Shown here: positions 34,343 to 44,485 of the stretch, piece by piece | Numbering within the stretch: position 1 is the first letter of the stretch | How the letters are laid out: the number at the start of each line of letters is the position of its first letter | Assembly: GCF_002005205.3 (NCBI RefSeq) | Contig: NZ_CP019701.2 | Location: 1,736,001-1,800,000, forward strand | Source: Rhizobium rhizogenes | Lineage (GTDB): Bacteria; Pseudomonadota; Alphaproteobacteria; Rhizobiales; Rhizobiaceae | Direction: 5' to 3' | Length of the DNA: 64,000 nt | Position numbers and translations under genes: made by a program | The notes under the pieces: generated by a model | Databases searched by the model: none | What the model was told of the DNA's origin: nothing | Seen by the model: only the letters and a program-made list of their open reading frames with translations

Positions 34343-35245
34343 TCAAAGAGAACCGGCCTCGGCTGAACGCGCCTGCGAAAGCATCCATTCGATGAGCGTC
34401 ACCAGATCGGGATTATCAAGCATGCGTCGTGGATAAACCAGAAAATAGGCAAGCGTGCTGGCCATGTCTTTCCCGAAGGGCGCGATCAATGCACCTTCCG
34501 CAAGCTCGTGGGAAACAAGCGAGCGTCGCGTCAACGCAATGCCATGCCCGGCTTTCGCCGCATCCAGCGCGCCATTGCTGTCGATGAAGACCGTGCCGCC
34601 GGAGGCGTCGACATCGGATGCTCCGGCCGCCTCCAGCCAGCGCCGCCATTCATTGCGGTTTTCATCATGCAGAAGCGGCACGGCTTTCAGGTCTCCCGCC
34701 TCCTGAAGCGGTCCGTATTTCTCAAGAAGCTGCGGCGAACAGACCGGCAAAGTACTGTCATCGATGAAACGAATGCTCTCCAGCCCCTCATAACGGCCAA
34801 AACCATGCCGCACCGCCAGATCGACATCGTCCCGCGAAAAATCCACCAGCCGGTTGGTCACGCTGATGCGGACGTCCACATAGGGGTGTTGCTGCTGAAA
34901 GGCCGGCAATCTCGGCATCAGCCATTGTATGGCGAAAGTCGGCGTACAGCTGAGGGTCAGAACCGTGATCTCGGAGCGTGCCGTCAGTTCCGCCGTCGCC
35001 TCGCGCATCATCCGGAAGGCGGTGCGGAGCGCGCCGTAATAACGTTCCCCCTCCCGCGTCAACTGGATACTGCGCGGCTTGCGGAAAAACAGCTGCACGC
35101 CAAGCCGCGTCTCCAGCTCCCGGATTTGCAGGCTGACCGCGCCGGGGGTGACATTCAGCTCGTTGGAAGCAAGCGTGACGCTGCGATACCGCGCCGCGGC
35201 TTCAAAGGCCTGCAGCCCTTTAAGCGATGGAAGTTCCGTTGCCAT
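34343..35245 (-). CDS. LysR-family transcriptional regulator (GcvA-like)
   Basis: This 300-residue protein has the LysR helix-turn-helix (LKGLQAFEAAARYRSVTLASNELNVTPGAVSLQIRELETRLGVQLF) at residues 8-53. The effector-binding domain follows at about 90-290. The N-terminal sequence is close to the GcvA subgroup. It is divergent from the EamA transporter gene, and the 195-bp gap contains a strong T-N11-A operator (35351-35380). It probably controls that transporter and itself in response to a small molecule. Confidence 0.95.
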   Translation of the reverse strand: MATELPSLKGLQAFEAAARYRSVTLASNELNVTPGAVSLQIRELETRLGVQLFFRKPRSIQLTREGERYYGALRTAFRMMREATAELTARSEITVLTLSCTPTFAIQWLMPRLPAFQQQHPYVDVRISVTNRLVDFSRDDVDLAVRHGFGRYEGLESIRFIDDSTLPVCSPQLLEKYGPLQEAGDLKAVPLLHDENRNEWRRWLEAAGASDVDASGGTVFIDSNGALDAAKAGHGIALTRRSLVSHELAEGALIAPFGKDMASTLAYFLVYPRRMLDNPDLVTLIEWMLSQARSAEAGSL

Positions 35246-35350
35246 GATTTAGCTGGACTCAATTATCGCGAGAGAAACTATCGTTTGAAAACACAATAAA
35301 ACGGGGAGTAAATAGACGCAACAGGATATGGGGGCGGAGAAAAGGCCGCA

Positions 35351-35380
35351 ATATCGGCTTGAGGTAAACTCAACCGATAT
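35351..35380. promoter_or_regulatory. LysR-type operator in the divergent lysR/eamA promoter region
   Basis: Arms ATATCGG-C-TTGAG (35351-35363) and CTCAA-CCGATAT (35369-35380) are complementary apart from one bulged C, around GTAAA. The core TTGAG-GTAAA-CTCAA has the LysR box form T-N11-A (T35360, A35372) with dyad symmetry. It lies 61 bp before the transporter start and 106 bp before the lysR start. LysR proteins usually bind such a site next to their divergent target. Confidence 0.75.
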
Positions 35381-35440
35381 CGGGTGGATGACAGCGTGCC
35401 TCCCTGCAATCATGTCGATATTCATATAGCGTGGGAGACG

Positions 35441-36370
35441 ATGATGGCGATACAGAAACAGATGGATGCCCGAGAGTGGGCAATGCTCATAGCGCTCTCG
35501 CTGCTCTGGGGCGGATCGTTCTTTTTCGTTGGCGTCGCGGTCAAAGAACTGCCGCCCGTCACCATCGTCACGTTGCGGGTCACGCTTGCCGCTGCGGCGC
35601 TTCTCATCGTCTGCCGTATCATGGGCCTTCACCTGCCGCGCCAATGGGCGGTGTGGCGCGCCTTTTTCGGCATGGGCCTGCTTAACAACATCATTCCCTT
35701 CTGCCTGATCGTCTGGGGCCAGACCCATATTGCCAGCGGGCTTGCCTCGATCCTTAATGCCACCACGCCCCTTTTCACCGTCATCGTCGCGCATTTCCTG
35801 ACCGCTGACGAAAAGATGACCGGTAACAAGCTCGTCGGCGTGCTGATCGGTTTTGCCGGCGTGGCGACGATGATCGGCCCTGCAGCCTTTGGCGGATCAT
35901 CCGGCCTCTGGGGCCAGATCGCCATTCTCGGCGCAGCCATCTCCTATTCCTTCGCGGGCATATTCGGCCGCCGCTTCAAGGCCATGGGCGTGCCGCCGCT
36001 GATGACCGCCACCGGCCAGATATCCTCTTCGACGCTGATGCTGATCCCGGTCGCCCTGCTCGTCGACAGGCCATGGACACTCACCATGCCAAGCCTCGGC
36101 ACCTGGGGCGCGCTGATCGGCATCGCCCTGTTGTCGACGGCCCTCGCCTACCTCATCTTCTTCCGCATTCTTGCCAGCGCCGGCGCCACCAATCTTGCCC
36201 TCGTCACCTTCCTCATTCCCGTCAGCGCCATCCTGCTCGGTTCGCTGCTTCTCGGCGAGCAACTGGAAATGAAGCATTTCGCCGGCATGGCGATGATCGC
36301 TGCCGGTCTTGCCGCAATCGATGGCAGATTGCTTTCCAGATTGCGCCAGCCTCGCCAGCGGCTGCAATGA
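35441..36370 (+). CDS. EamA-domain DMT-family transporter
   Basis: This 309-residue membrane protein with ten hydrophobic helices consists of two EamA repeats (about 10-145 and 155-295). It contains WGGSFFFVGVAVKELPPVTIVTLRV near the start and LGEQLEMKHFAGMAMIAAGL at the end. It exports a small metabolite or amino acid, like other DMT carriers; the substrate is unknown. It is divergent from the LysR regulator and probably controlled by it. GGGAG precedes ATG 35441. A terminator follows (36382-36418). Confidence 0.93.
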   Translation: MMAIQKQMDAREWAMLIALSLLWGGSFFFVGVAVKELPPVTIVTLRVTLAAAALLIVCRIMGLHLPRQWAVWRAFFGMGLLNNIIPFCLIVWGQTHIASGLASILNATTPLFTVIVAHFLTADEKMTGNKLVGVLIGFAGVATMIGPAAFGGSSGLWGQIAILGAAISYSFAGIFGRRFKAMGVPPLMTATGQISSSTLMLIPVALLVDRPWTLTMPSLGTWGALIGIALLSTALAYLIFFRILASAGATNLALVTFLIPVSAILLGSLLLGEQLEMKHFAGMAMIAAGLAAIDGRLLSRLRQPRQRLQ

Positions 36371-36381
36371 GGCCGGGCGAT

Positions 36382-36418
36382 CGAGGCCGGCCCGCGAGAC
36401 AACGGCCTCGTTCTTTTC
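36382..36418 (+). terminator. Rho-independent terminator after the EamA gene
   Basis: CGAGGCCG (36382-36389) pairs with CGGCCTCG (36403-36410) around a 13-nt loop, followed by TTCTTTT. It starts 12 bp after the eamA-like stop. Confidence 0.8.
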
Positions 36419-36497
36419 CTCTCACCCCGGTGTTTTCCGGGAATGAACCCTGCAGCGCCGTCTTGACGCCCGGCGGCTCCTCTGGCCTTATGTCGCC

Positions 36498-36575
36498 ATG
36501 ATCAGCTTTGCGACCCACATGCATCTCACCGTGACCATTCGCCCCGCAGGGCGCGTGGCGGTGTCAGTGCGTTAG
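36498..36575 (+). other. Short frame and hairpin upstream of GNAT gene (possible leader, unproven)
   Basis: A 25-codon frame starts at ATG 36498 (MISFATHMHLTVTIRPAGR ...) and stops at TAG 36573-36575. It is followed by a stem of 12 paired bases with a 2-nt bulge (CACCA-CCC-TGCC at 36593-36604; GGCA-GGG-TC-TGGTG at 36612-36625). Leader peptide plus hairpin could mean attenuation, but there is no clear ribosome binding site, and no T-run follows the hairpin. The call is weak. Confidence 0.3.
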
Positions 36576-36666
36576 TCAACTGGTCATCCGTCCACCACCC
36601 TGCCGCATATTGGCAGGGTCTGGTGTTCCCGCTCTGCCTCGGCTGAAATTTCCAAGGAGAGCAGAC

Positions 36667-37203
36667 ATGCCGGAATGCGATATACCCTCACCCCTGGACC
36701 CCGATGCGCGCTGGCCCGAAGGCCTGTGTATTCGCGCCCGCACCCCGGCAGATGCTCCGGGGATAACGGCACTGCACAACATGGCCGGATTTCGCAACGG
36801 GACGCTGCGCTGGCCACATCAGAATCCGGAAGATGTTCGCAAAGGGATCGAAACCCAGTCGGCCAACAGCTTTGCGCTGGTCGCCATTCTCGACGGCAAG
36901 ATCGTCGGCGATATCGGCTTGACGCGCCACACCAACCGCCGGGCCCATGCGGGCAGCATCGGCATGGGTGTTCATGATGCCTATACGGGACGGGGAATCG
37001 GCAGCGCCATGATCGGCGAAATCCTCGCCATTGCGGATCGCTGGCTGGACCTGAAAAGGATCGAACTGACCGTCATCACCGACAATGAGCCGGCGCTGGC
37101 GCTTTATCGTAAATTCGGCTTCGAGGTCGAGGGCCATCTGAAATCCTTCGCCTTCCGCGATGGCGAATATATCGATGCCTATTGCATGGCGCGTCTGCGG
37201 TAA
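36667..37203 (+). CDS. GNAT-family N-acetyltransferase
   Basis: This 178-residue protein has the acetyl-CoA binding region SIGMGVHDAYTGRGIGSAMIGEILAIADRWLDLKRIELTV. ALYRKFGFEVEGHLKSFAFRDGEYIDAYCMAR is typical of GNAT enzymes related to RimJ/RimL and phosphinothricin acetyltransferases. It transfers acetyl to an unknown amine or peptide. ATG 36667 is preceded by AAGGAGAGC. It is convergent with the APH-like gene. Confidence 0.92.
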   Translation: MPECDIPSPLDPDARWPEGLCIRARTPADAPGITALHNMAGFRNGTLRWPHQNPEDVRKGIETQSANSFALVAILDGKIVGDIGLTRHTNRRAHAGSIGMGVHDAYTGRGIGSAMIGEILAIADRWLDLKRIELTVITDNEPALALYRKFGFEVEGHLKSFAFRDGEYIDAYCMARLR

Positions 37204-37207
37204 TGGT

Positions 37208-38104
37208 TCAGACGGCCAAGCAATGATCCTCAAACACGCGCCGAATGGTCCGTCGCGACCATTCGGCCATTTCTTCGTTCCGCCCGCGCTCCGCATCCAG
37301 TACGATCAACGCCTTCCACAATGCCCAGCCGCGCCCGCGCTGCCATGTAGCCTCATCCAGATCCAGCGCCCGGCGAAAAACAGCCCGGCTTTCCGCATCA
37401 AGCACATTCCACGCGAGAATGAGATCGGACGACGGATCGCCAACGCCGGAACTGCCGAAATCGATGACGGCCGACAGGCGCCCGTCCTGCACCAACAGAT
37501 TGCCCTCGGCAATATCGCCATGCACCCACACGCCCTGCCCCTGCCAACGGCTCGAAAGCGCAAGCTGCCATATCTCCATGGCCAACGCCTGATCCACCTC
37601 ATCGGAAAGGCGCGCCGCCGAGGCTCTCGCCTCGCCATCATAGAACGCCAGCGATCCGCCGCGATGGAAATTATGCGCGCCCGCATGCGGCCCATCCGAA
37701 GCATCGATGTCATGCAGGGCGTTCAAAAAACCCGCGACATCGCTGGCGATGGCCGAAAGATCGATGCTGTCCAGCTGCCGGGCGAGAGGTTCACCCTTCA
37801 GCCAGCGATAGACGGACCAGCAGAACGGATAATCCTCACCCGGCTGTCCAAGCGCCAAGGGTACGGGAATCGGAACAGGCAGGAACGGCGCAAGGGCCGG
37901 CAGCCACCGATGTTCCTTTTCCACCTGCGCCACATAACGCTCAGCACTTGGCATGCGGATCAGCATGTCGTCGCCAAGGCGGAAGCTGCGATTGTCCCAG
38001 CCGCTCAATTCCACCGGCCGAACATCGAGCGCCGCCCATTGCGGAAACTGGCTGGCAATAAGCCTGCGGGCCTGCTGCGTGGTGACGACAATACGGTCAT
38101 CCAT
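37208..38104 (-). CDS. Aminoglycoside phosphotransferase (APH)-family kinase
   Basis: This 298-residue protein has the APH kinase fold. It contains the ATP-binding DNRSFRLGDDMLIRMPSAERYVAQVEKE, the catalytic loop VHGDIAEGNLLV and IDFGSSGVGDPSSDL. Family members phosphorylate small hydroxyl compounds (aminoglycosides, choline, homoserine, sugars); many chromosomal copies have unknown substrates and are not resistance genes. It is probably a cytosolic kinase of a small metabolite. It is convergent with the GNAT gene and ends 64 bp upstream of the ligA stop side. Confidence 0.9.
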   Translation of the reverse strand: MDDRIVVTTQQARRLIASQFPQWAALDVRPVELSGWDNRSFRLGDDMLIRMPSAERYVAQVEKEHRWLPALAPFLPVPIPVPLALGQPGEDYPFCWSVYRWLKGEPLARQLDSIDLSAIASDVAGFLNALHDIDASDGPHAGAHNFHRGGSLAFYDGEARASAARLSDEVDQALAMEIWQLALSSRWQGQGVWVHGDIAEGNLLVQDGRLSAVIDFGSSGVGDPSSDLILAWNVLDAESRAVFRRALDLDEATWQRGRGWALWKALIVLDAERGRNEEMAEWSRRTIRRVFEDHCLAV

Positions 38105-38168
38105 GATGCGTTCCCCATTTCAGGCGCAAACCTCTAGCGGTACAGGACAACACGGCGATGACGGCATA

Positions 38169-40469
<2,301 letters not shown>

Positions 40470-42143
40470 TCAGTCCTTGGCAGCCAGCAGACGGGCCGCC
40501 GCCGCCCGCGCCTCGTCGGTCACCGATGCGCCGGCAAGCATGCGGGCGATTTCTTCAGTGCGGTGTTTCGGCTCCATCGTCGCCACACGGGTGGCGATGC
40601 GCTCGCTGCCATCGCCGGATGGGCCTTTGGAAATCAAAAGATGCGTCGCCGCCCGCGCCGCCACCTGCGGTGCATGGGTGACGGAGAGAACCTGCACCGT
40701 CTTCGACAGGCGACGCAGCCGCTGGCCGATAGCATCCGCCACAGCACCACCAACGCCCGTATCGATTTCATCGAACACCAGCGTCGGCGCCGAACCACGA
40801 TCCGCCAGCGCGACTTTCAGCGCCAGCAGGAAGCGGGACAATTCACCACCCGAGGCGACTTTCATGATCGGTCCCGGCCGTGTGCCCGGATTGGTCTGAA
40901 CGTGGAATTCGACGGTATCGATGCCGTCGACCGTCGCCTGATCGGTATCGGAGGTTACCTCGACGGTAAACCGTGCCCGCTCCAGCTTCAGCGCCGGAAG
41001 CTCGGCCATCACAGCACCGGAAAGTGCATCCGCCGCGTGACGGCGTTTGTCGGAAAGCGACTGGGCGGCACGGTCGAAATCAGCTTTGACGACGCCGAGA
41101 TTGGCCTCCAGCTTGCCAAGCTTTTCCTCACCGGCATCGAGATCGGCGAGATCAGCCACCATTTTTTCGGCAAGAGCCGGCAGGTCAGGCACCGCGACAT
41201 TATATTTACGGCCGGCGGCGCGCAGCGCGAACAGTCGCTCCTCCACCCGCTCCAGCTCACGCGGATCGAATTCGGTGCGGCGCAACGCCGCCTCCACTTC
41301 CATCTGCGCATTGGAAAGACTGTCCAGCGCGGCATCCAGCAATTGCACGGTGTCTTCCAGCAGGCCGGGTGCTTCGTGGCTCTTGCGCTCAAGCCGGCGC
41401 ATCATGGATGCGATGACAGGCACGGGCGAAGCATTGCCATTCAGAAACTCGCTCGCTTCAGCGATATCGCCGGCAATGCGTTCAGATTTCTGCATCACCG
41501 CCCGGCGCTCGGCCAGCTCGTCCTCTTCACCATCACGCGGCGAGAGTGTCTCCAGCTCTTCGACGGAAGAACGCAGGTAATCCGCCTCGCGGGCGGCGGC
41601 CTCCACCTTGGCGCGGTGGGTCTTCAGGGCGCGCTCGGCGTCTTTCCAGGTGCGGTAGAAACCCTGAACGGCGCGGGCCTCATCGCTCAGTCCGGCAAAG
41701 GCATCCAGCAGCGTGCGGTGGGCATCGGTATCGACAAGCGCGCGATCATCATGCTGGCCATGGATTTCGACCAGCAATTGCCCGAGCTGGCGCATCATCT
41801 GCACGCTGATGGCCTGATCATTGATATAGGCTTTGGTGCGCCCGTCGGAGGATTGCACGCGGCGAAAAATCAGGTCGCCATCGTCATCGAGACCGTTTTC
41901 CCGCAGAAGAAGCCGTGTCGGATGATTGTTGGGGACTTCGAAAGTGGCAGTCACCTGCCCCTTGTCCTCGCCGTGCCGTACAAGGCCGCCATCGCCGCGG
42001 CCACCGAGCGCCAATGAAAGACTGTCGAGCAGGATCGATTTGCCCGCGCCCGTTTCCCCCGTCAACACGGAAAGGCCCGCCTCGAAACCGAGGTCGAGCC
42101 TTTCAATCAGGACGATATCGCGAATCGAGAGCTGGACCAGCAT
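40470..42143 (-). CDS. recN: DNA repair protein RecN
   Basis: This 557-residue SMC-like ATPase has Walker A GETGAGKSILLDSLSLALGG near residue 35 and the long antiparallel coiled-coil (about 150-380; many Glu/Arg/Leu). Signature MKVASGGELSRFLLALKV precedes Walker B LVFDEIDTGVGG, and LSVTHAPQVAA is the H-loop. It acts in double-strand break repair by bridging DNA ends. It lies 15 bp downstream of bamD in the same direction, an arrangement often seen in alphaproteobacteria. Confidence 0.97.
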   Translation of the reverse strand: MLVQLSIRDIVLIERLDLGFEAGLSVLTGETGAGKSILLDSLSLALGGRGDGGLVRHGEDKGQVTATFEVPNNHPTRLLLRENGLDDDGDLIFRRVQSSDGRTKAYINDQAISVQMMRQLGQLLVEIHGQHDDRALVDTDAHRTLLDAFAGLSDEARAVQGFYRTWKDAERALKTHRAKVEAAAREADYLRSSVEELETLSPRDGEEDELAERRAVMQKSERIAGDIAEASEFLNGNASPVPVIASMMRRLERKSHEAPGLLEDTVQLLDAALDSLSNAQMEVEAALRRTEFDPRELERVEERLFALRAAGRKYNVAVPDLPALAEKMVADLADLDAGEEKLGKLEANLGVVKADFDRAAQSLSDKRRHAADALSGAVMAELPALKLERARFTVEVTSDTDQATVDGIDTVEFHVQTNPGTRPGPIMKVASGGELSRFLLALKVALADRGSAPTLVFDEIDTGVGGAVADAIGQRLRRLSKTVQVLSVTHAPQVAARAATHLLISKGPSGDGSERIATRVATMEPKHRTEEIARMLAGASVTDEARAAAARLLAAKD

Positions 42144-42158
42144 GGCCTATGCCCCGTC

Positions 42159-43001
42159 TCAGGCGCCGATAAGCTTCTTGCCGGCGCGCGAAATCCAGGA
42201 CCCCTTGTTTTCCCGCGGCTCCAGCCCGCTGCCCTTCAGCAGCTTGTAGGAATCCGCATACCATTGGCTGTCGGGATAGTTGTTACCAAGAACGGCGGCC
42301 GCGGTCTGCGCCTCATCCGTCAGGCCCATCGCGTAATAGGCCTCCGTCAGACGCGCCAGCGCTTCCTCGATCTGGTTGGTGTTCTGGTATTGCTCGACGA
42401 CGATACGGAAACGCGAAACGGCGGCGAGATATTCCTTGCGCTCAAGATAATAGCGGCCAACCTGCATTTCGCGGCCGGCGAGCTGGTCGCGGGCGAAACG
42501 AATCTTGGCCTGCGCGTCGGCGACATATTCCGAATCGGGATAGTCGTTGACGACCTTGTTCATCGCCTCGACGGTACGCTGCGCGGCGCGCTGATCCTGC
42601 GTCACGTCGGAAATCTGCTTCGAATAGGCAAGGCCGATCATGTATTGAACATAAGCGGCATCCTTGGAGCGCGGATATTGCCGCAGGAACCGGCTGCCGG
42701 TTGTGATCGCCACATCGTTCTTGTTGGTACGCGTGGCAATGAAGGTCTGCATGACAAGCGCCTTCTGGCCCCATTCGGTAAAGGGATATTGCTTGTCGAT
42801 CGCCTCGAACTTGCGTGAGGCTTCCGTCATGTTGCCGGCGTTCATGTTGGCAAGCCCCTGCTTGTACAGAACGTCAGGCGGATCGGTCTCGACGCCGAGC
42901 TTGGTAATGTCGATATCCGGATCGGACTGGCAGGCCGTGACGGCGACACTTGCACCGACCAACAACAACGAAACGGCGATCCCCCGCATCGTACCCTTCA
43001 T
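42159..43001 (-). CDS. bamD: BamD (ComL) outer-membrane assembly lipoprotein
   Basis: This 280-residue precursor starts MKGTMRGIAVSLLLVGASV with lipobox VTAC (signal peptidase II cleavage before Cys). Five TPR repeats follow (DVLYKQGLANMNAGNMTEASRKFEAID; AYVQYMIGLAYSKQI; EALARLTEAYYAMGL). It is an essential lipoprotein of the BAM complex that inserts beta-barrel proteins into the outer membrane. The upstream in-frame ATG at 43025 is an alternative start, but the shorter one gives a typical lipoprotein signal. It is separated from lpxC by a bidirectional terminator (43204-43233). Confidence 0.95.
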   Translation of the reverse strand: MKGTMRGIAVSLLLVGASVAVTACQSDPDIDITKLGVETDPPDVLYKQGLANMNAGNMTEASRKFEAIDKQYPFTEWGQKALVMQTFIATRTNKNDVAITTGSRFLRQYPRSKDAAYVQYMIGLAYSKQISDVTQDQRAAQRTVEAMNKVVNDYPDSEYVADAQAKIRFARDQLAGREMQVGRYYLERKEYLAAVSRFRIVVEQYQNTNQIEEALARLTEAYYAMGLTDEAQTAAAVLGNNYPDSQWYADSYKLLKGSGLEPRENKGSWISRAGKKLIGA

Positions 43002-43203
43002 CGCACCAGACCCTACATGCTTCATTCGACAGTTCCCACTTCCCGCGCAAATACATAAGCATCGGCTTTGCACTGGCGTTTCTAGCCATAAAAGCATCCG
43101 CAGGGCAACGCAATGATGACGCATTAACGCATTTTTATGGCATCCGCGCGCGCAATCGCATGAATATCAGGCGATATGGCGAAACATCTTGTCCTGCATC
43201 ACG

Positions 43204-43233
43204 AAAAAGCCGCCCCGAAGGAGCGGCTTTTCC
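43204..43233. terminator. Bidirectional terminator between lpxC and bamD
   Basis: AAAAAGCCGC and GCGGCTTTT flank a GAAGG-containing loop in the sequence around 43204-43233. Poly-A on one side and poly-T on the other allow termination of the lpxC transcript, which stops at 43260. bamD probably starts a separate transcript. Confidence 0.85.
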
Positions 43234-43259
43234 TGTCAATTGATAGCCTGCAAACAAAC

Positions 43260-44219
43260 TCAGGCAGACCAAGGTGCAAATTCCGGCATGTTGACCGCAA
43301 CGAATTCACGGGCACGCACCATCTGGTTGCGGGCGGCCGGCGCTTCGACGATCTCATAGGCCGTACGATCGCTCAAAAGAGCCTTCAGCGCGTTCGCATT
43401 GACCTTGTGGCCGCCGCGATAGGAGCGGTAGCAGCCAATGAACTGCGCGCCGGCAAGAGCCAGATCGCCCACGGCGTCCAGCGTCTTGTGACGGACGAAC
43501 TCGTCCTTGGCGTAACGCAGGCCTTCCATGTTGATGACGCTGTTATCGTCGGAAATGACGACGGAATTCTCGAGCGAAGAGCCGAGCGCATAACCGGCAG
43601 CCCACAGGCGCTCAACGTCACGCATGAAACCGAAGGTGCGGGCGCGAGACAGTTCGCTCTTGAAGCTCTCCGCCGTCAGGTCACCCTTCCAGGACTGCTT
43701 GCCGATCAGCGGCGTATCGAAATCGATGTCAACCTCAAAGCGCGTGCCGTCATAGGGACGGAACTCCGCCCAGGACGCACCCGAATCGATACGCACCGGC
43801 TTGATGACGCGAATATAGCGGCGCTTCACGCCGAGGCTCTTGATGCCGACCGATTCGATCGCCTCGATGAAGGGAGCGGAGCTGCCGTCCATGATCGGCG
43901 CTTCAGGACCGTCAACCTCGACGATGAGGTTGTCGAGGCCCATGGCATAGATTGCAGCCATGACGTGCTCGATCGTCGCCACCGACTGGGAGAGCGAACG
44001 GCCGAGCACGGTGCACAGATCGGTATTGCCGACATTGGCCGAAACGGCCTTCAACTCGGTAACGCTGCCATTGTCATGAAGGCGATGAAACACGATGCCC
44101 GTTCCGGCTTCTGCGGGCTGGAACGTCATCGAAACCGGATTGCCGGAATGCACGCCAATGCCTTTGAGCTGAACAGCATGTGCGATAGTTGTCTGAAATC
44201 CGAGCAGTCCGATAGTCAT
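43260..44219 (-). CDS. lpxC: UDP-3-O-acyl-N-acetylglucosamine deacetylase
   Basis: This 319-residue protein has the LpxC core. The zinc-binding His lies in TIEHVMAAIYAMGLDNLIVEVDGPEAPIMDGS, and the second site KTLDAVGDLALAG carries His/Asp (VRHKTLDAVGD). N-terminal FQTTIAHAVQLKGIGVHSG is the substrate loop. It performs the committed step of lipid A synthesis in the cytosol. The length is close to the usual 300-320. It lies 266 bp from the ftsZ stop, with a terminator (44435-44462) and a CtrA-like motif (44403-44417) between, so it is probably transcribed apart from ftsZ. Confidence 0.97.
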   Translation of the reverse strand: MTIGLLGFQTTIAHAVQLKGIGVHSGNPVSMTFQPAEAGTGIVFHRLHDNGSVTELKAVSANVGNTDLCTVLGRSLSQSVATIEHVMAAIYAMGLDNLIVEVDGPEAPIMDGSSAPFIEAIESVGIKSLGVKRRYIRVIKPVRIDSGASWAEFRPYDGTRFEVDIDFDTPLIGKQSWKGDLTAESFKSELSRARTFGFMRDVERLWAAGYALGSSLENSVVISDDNSVINMEGLRYAKDEFVRHKTLDAVGDLALAGAQFIGCYRSYRGGHKVNANALKALLSDRTAYEIVEAPAARNQMVRAREFVAVNMPEFAPWSA

Positions 44220-44402
44220 GCGTATATGCCTTGTTTTGCAAACCGCGCCGCCTGGGCGCCGTTCAAGTTTTCAAGCCGGTTTTGGCAACCGGCCAAGTCC
44301 GTATTTTCCTTTACCCAGGCTCATACATACGCACATGTAGGTGCCACGACAAATCACTGTTCGTTTCGGATTGTTACACACATAAGCCTTTGAAAAACCG
44401 AA

Positions 44403-44417
44403 TTAATTTAGTGTTAA
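44403..44417. promoter_or_regulatory. CtrA-like TTAA-N7-TTAA motif upstream of lpxC
   Basis: TTAA (44403-44406), seven bases (44407-44413) and TTAA (44414-44417) match the CtrA consensus spacing exactly; the base after is T, not the preferred C. It lies 184 bp upstream of the lpxC start, just past the ftsZ terminator. AT-rich sequence on either side makes chance occurrence possible. Confidence 0.4.
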
Positions 44418-44419
44418 TA

Positions 44420-44462
44420 ACGTAAAATAAACAAAACGCCCGGATCGTGAAACCCGGGCGTT
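44420..44462 (-). terminator. Rho-independent terminator after ftsZ
   Basis: AACGCCCGG (44435-44443) pairs with CCGGGCGTT (44454-44462). On the minus strand the stem is followed by TTTTGTTTATTTTA. It lies 24 bp past the ftsZ stop. Confidence 0.9.
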
Positions 44463-44485
44463 CGAAGAGGCGGATGGAATCGCCT

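Noticed and set aside
37208..38104. APH-like gene as antibiotic-resistance determinant
   Set aside because: The family has many metabolic members, and the context is chromosomal with no mobile element or promoter hint.
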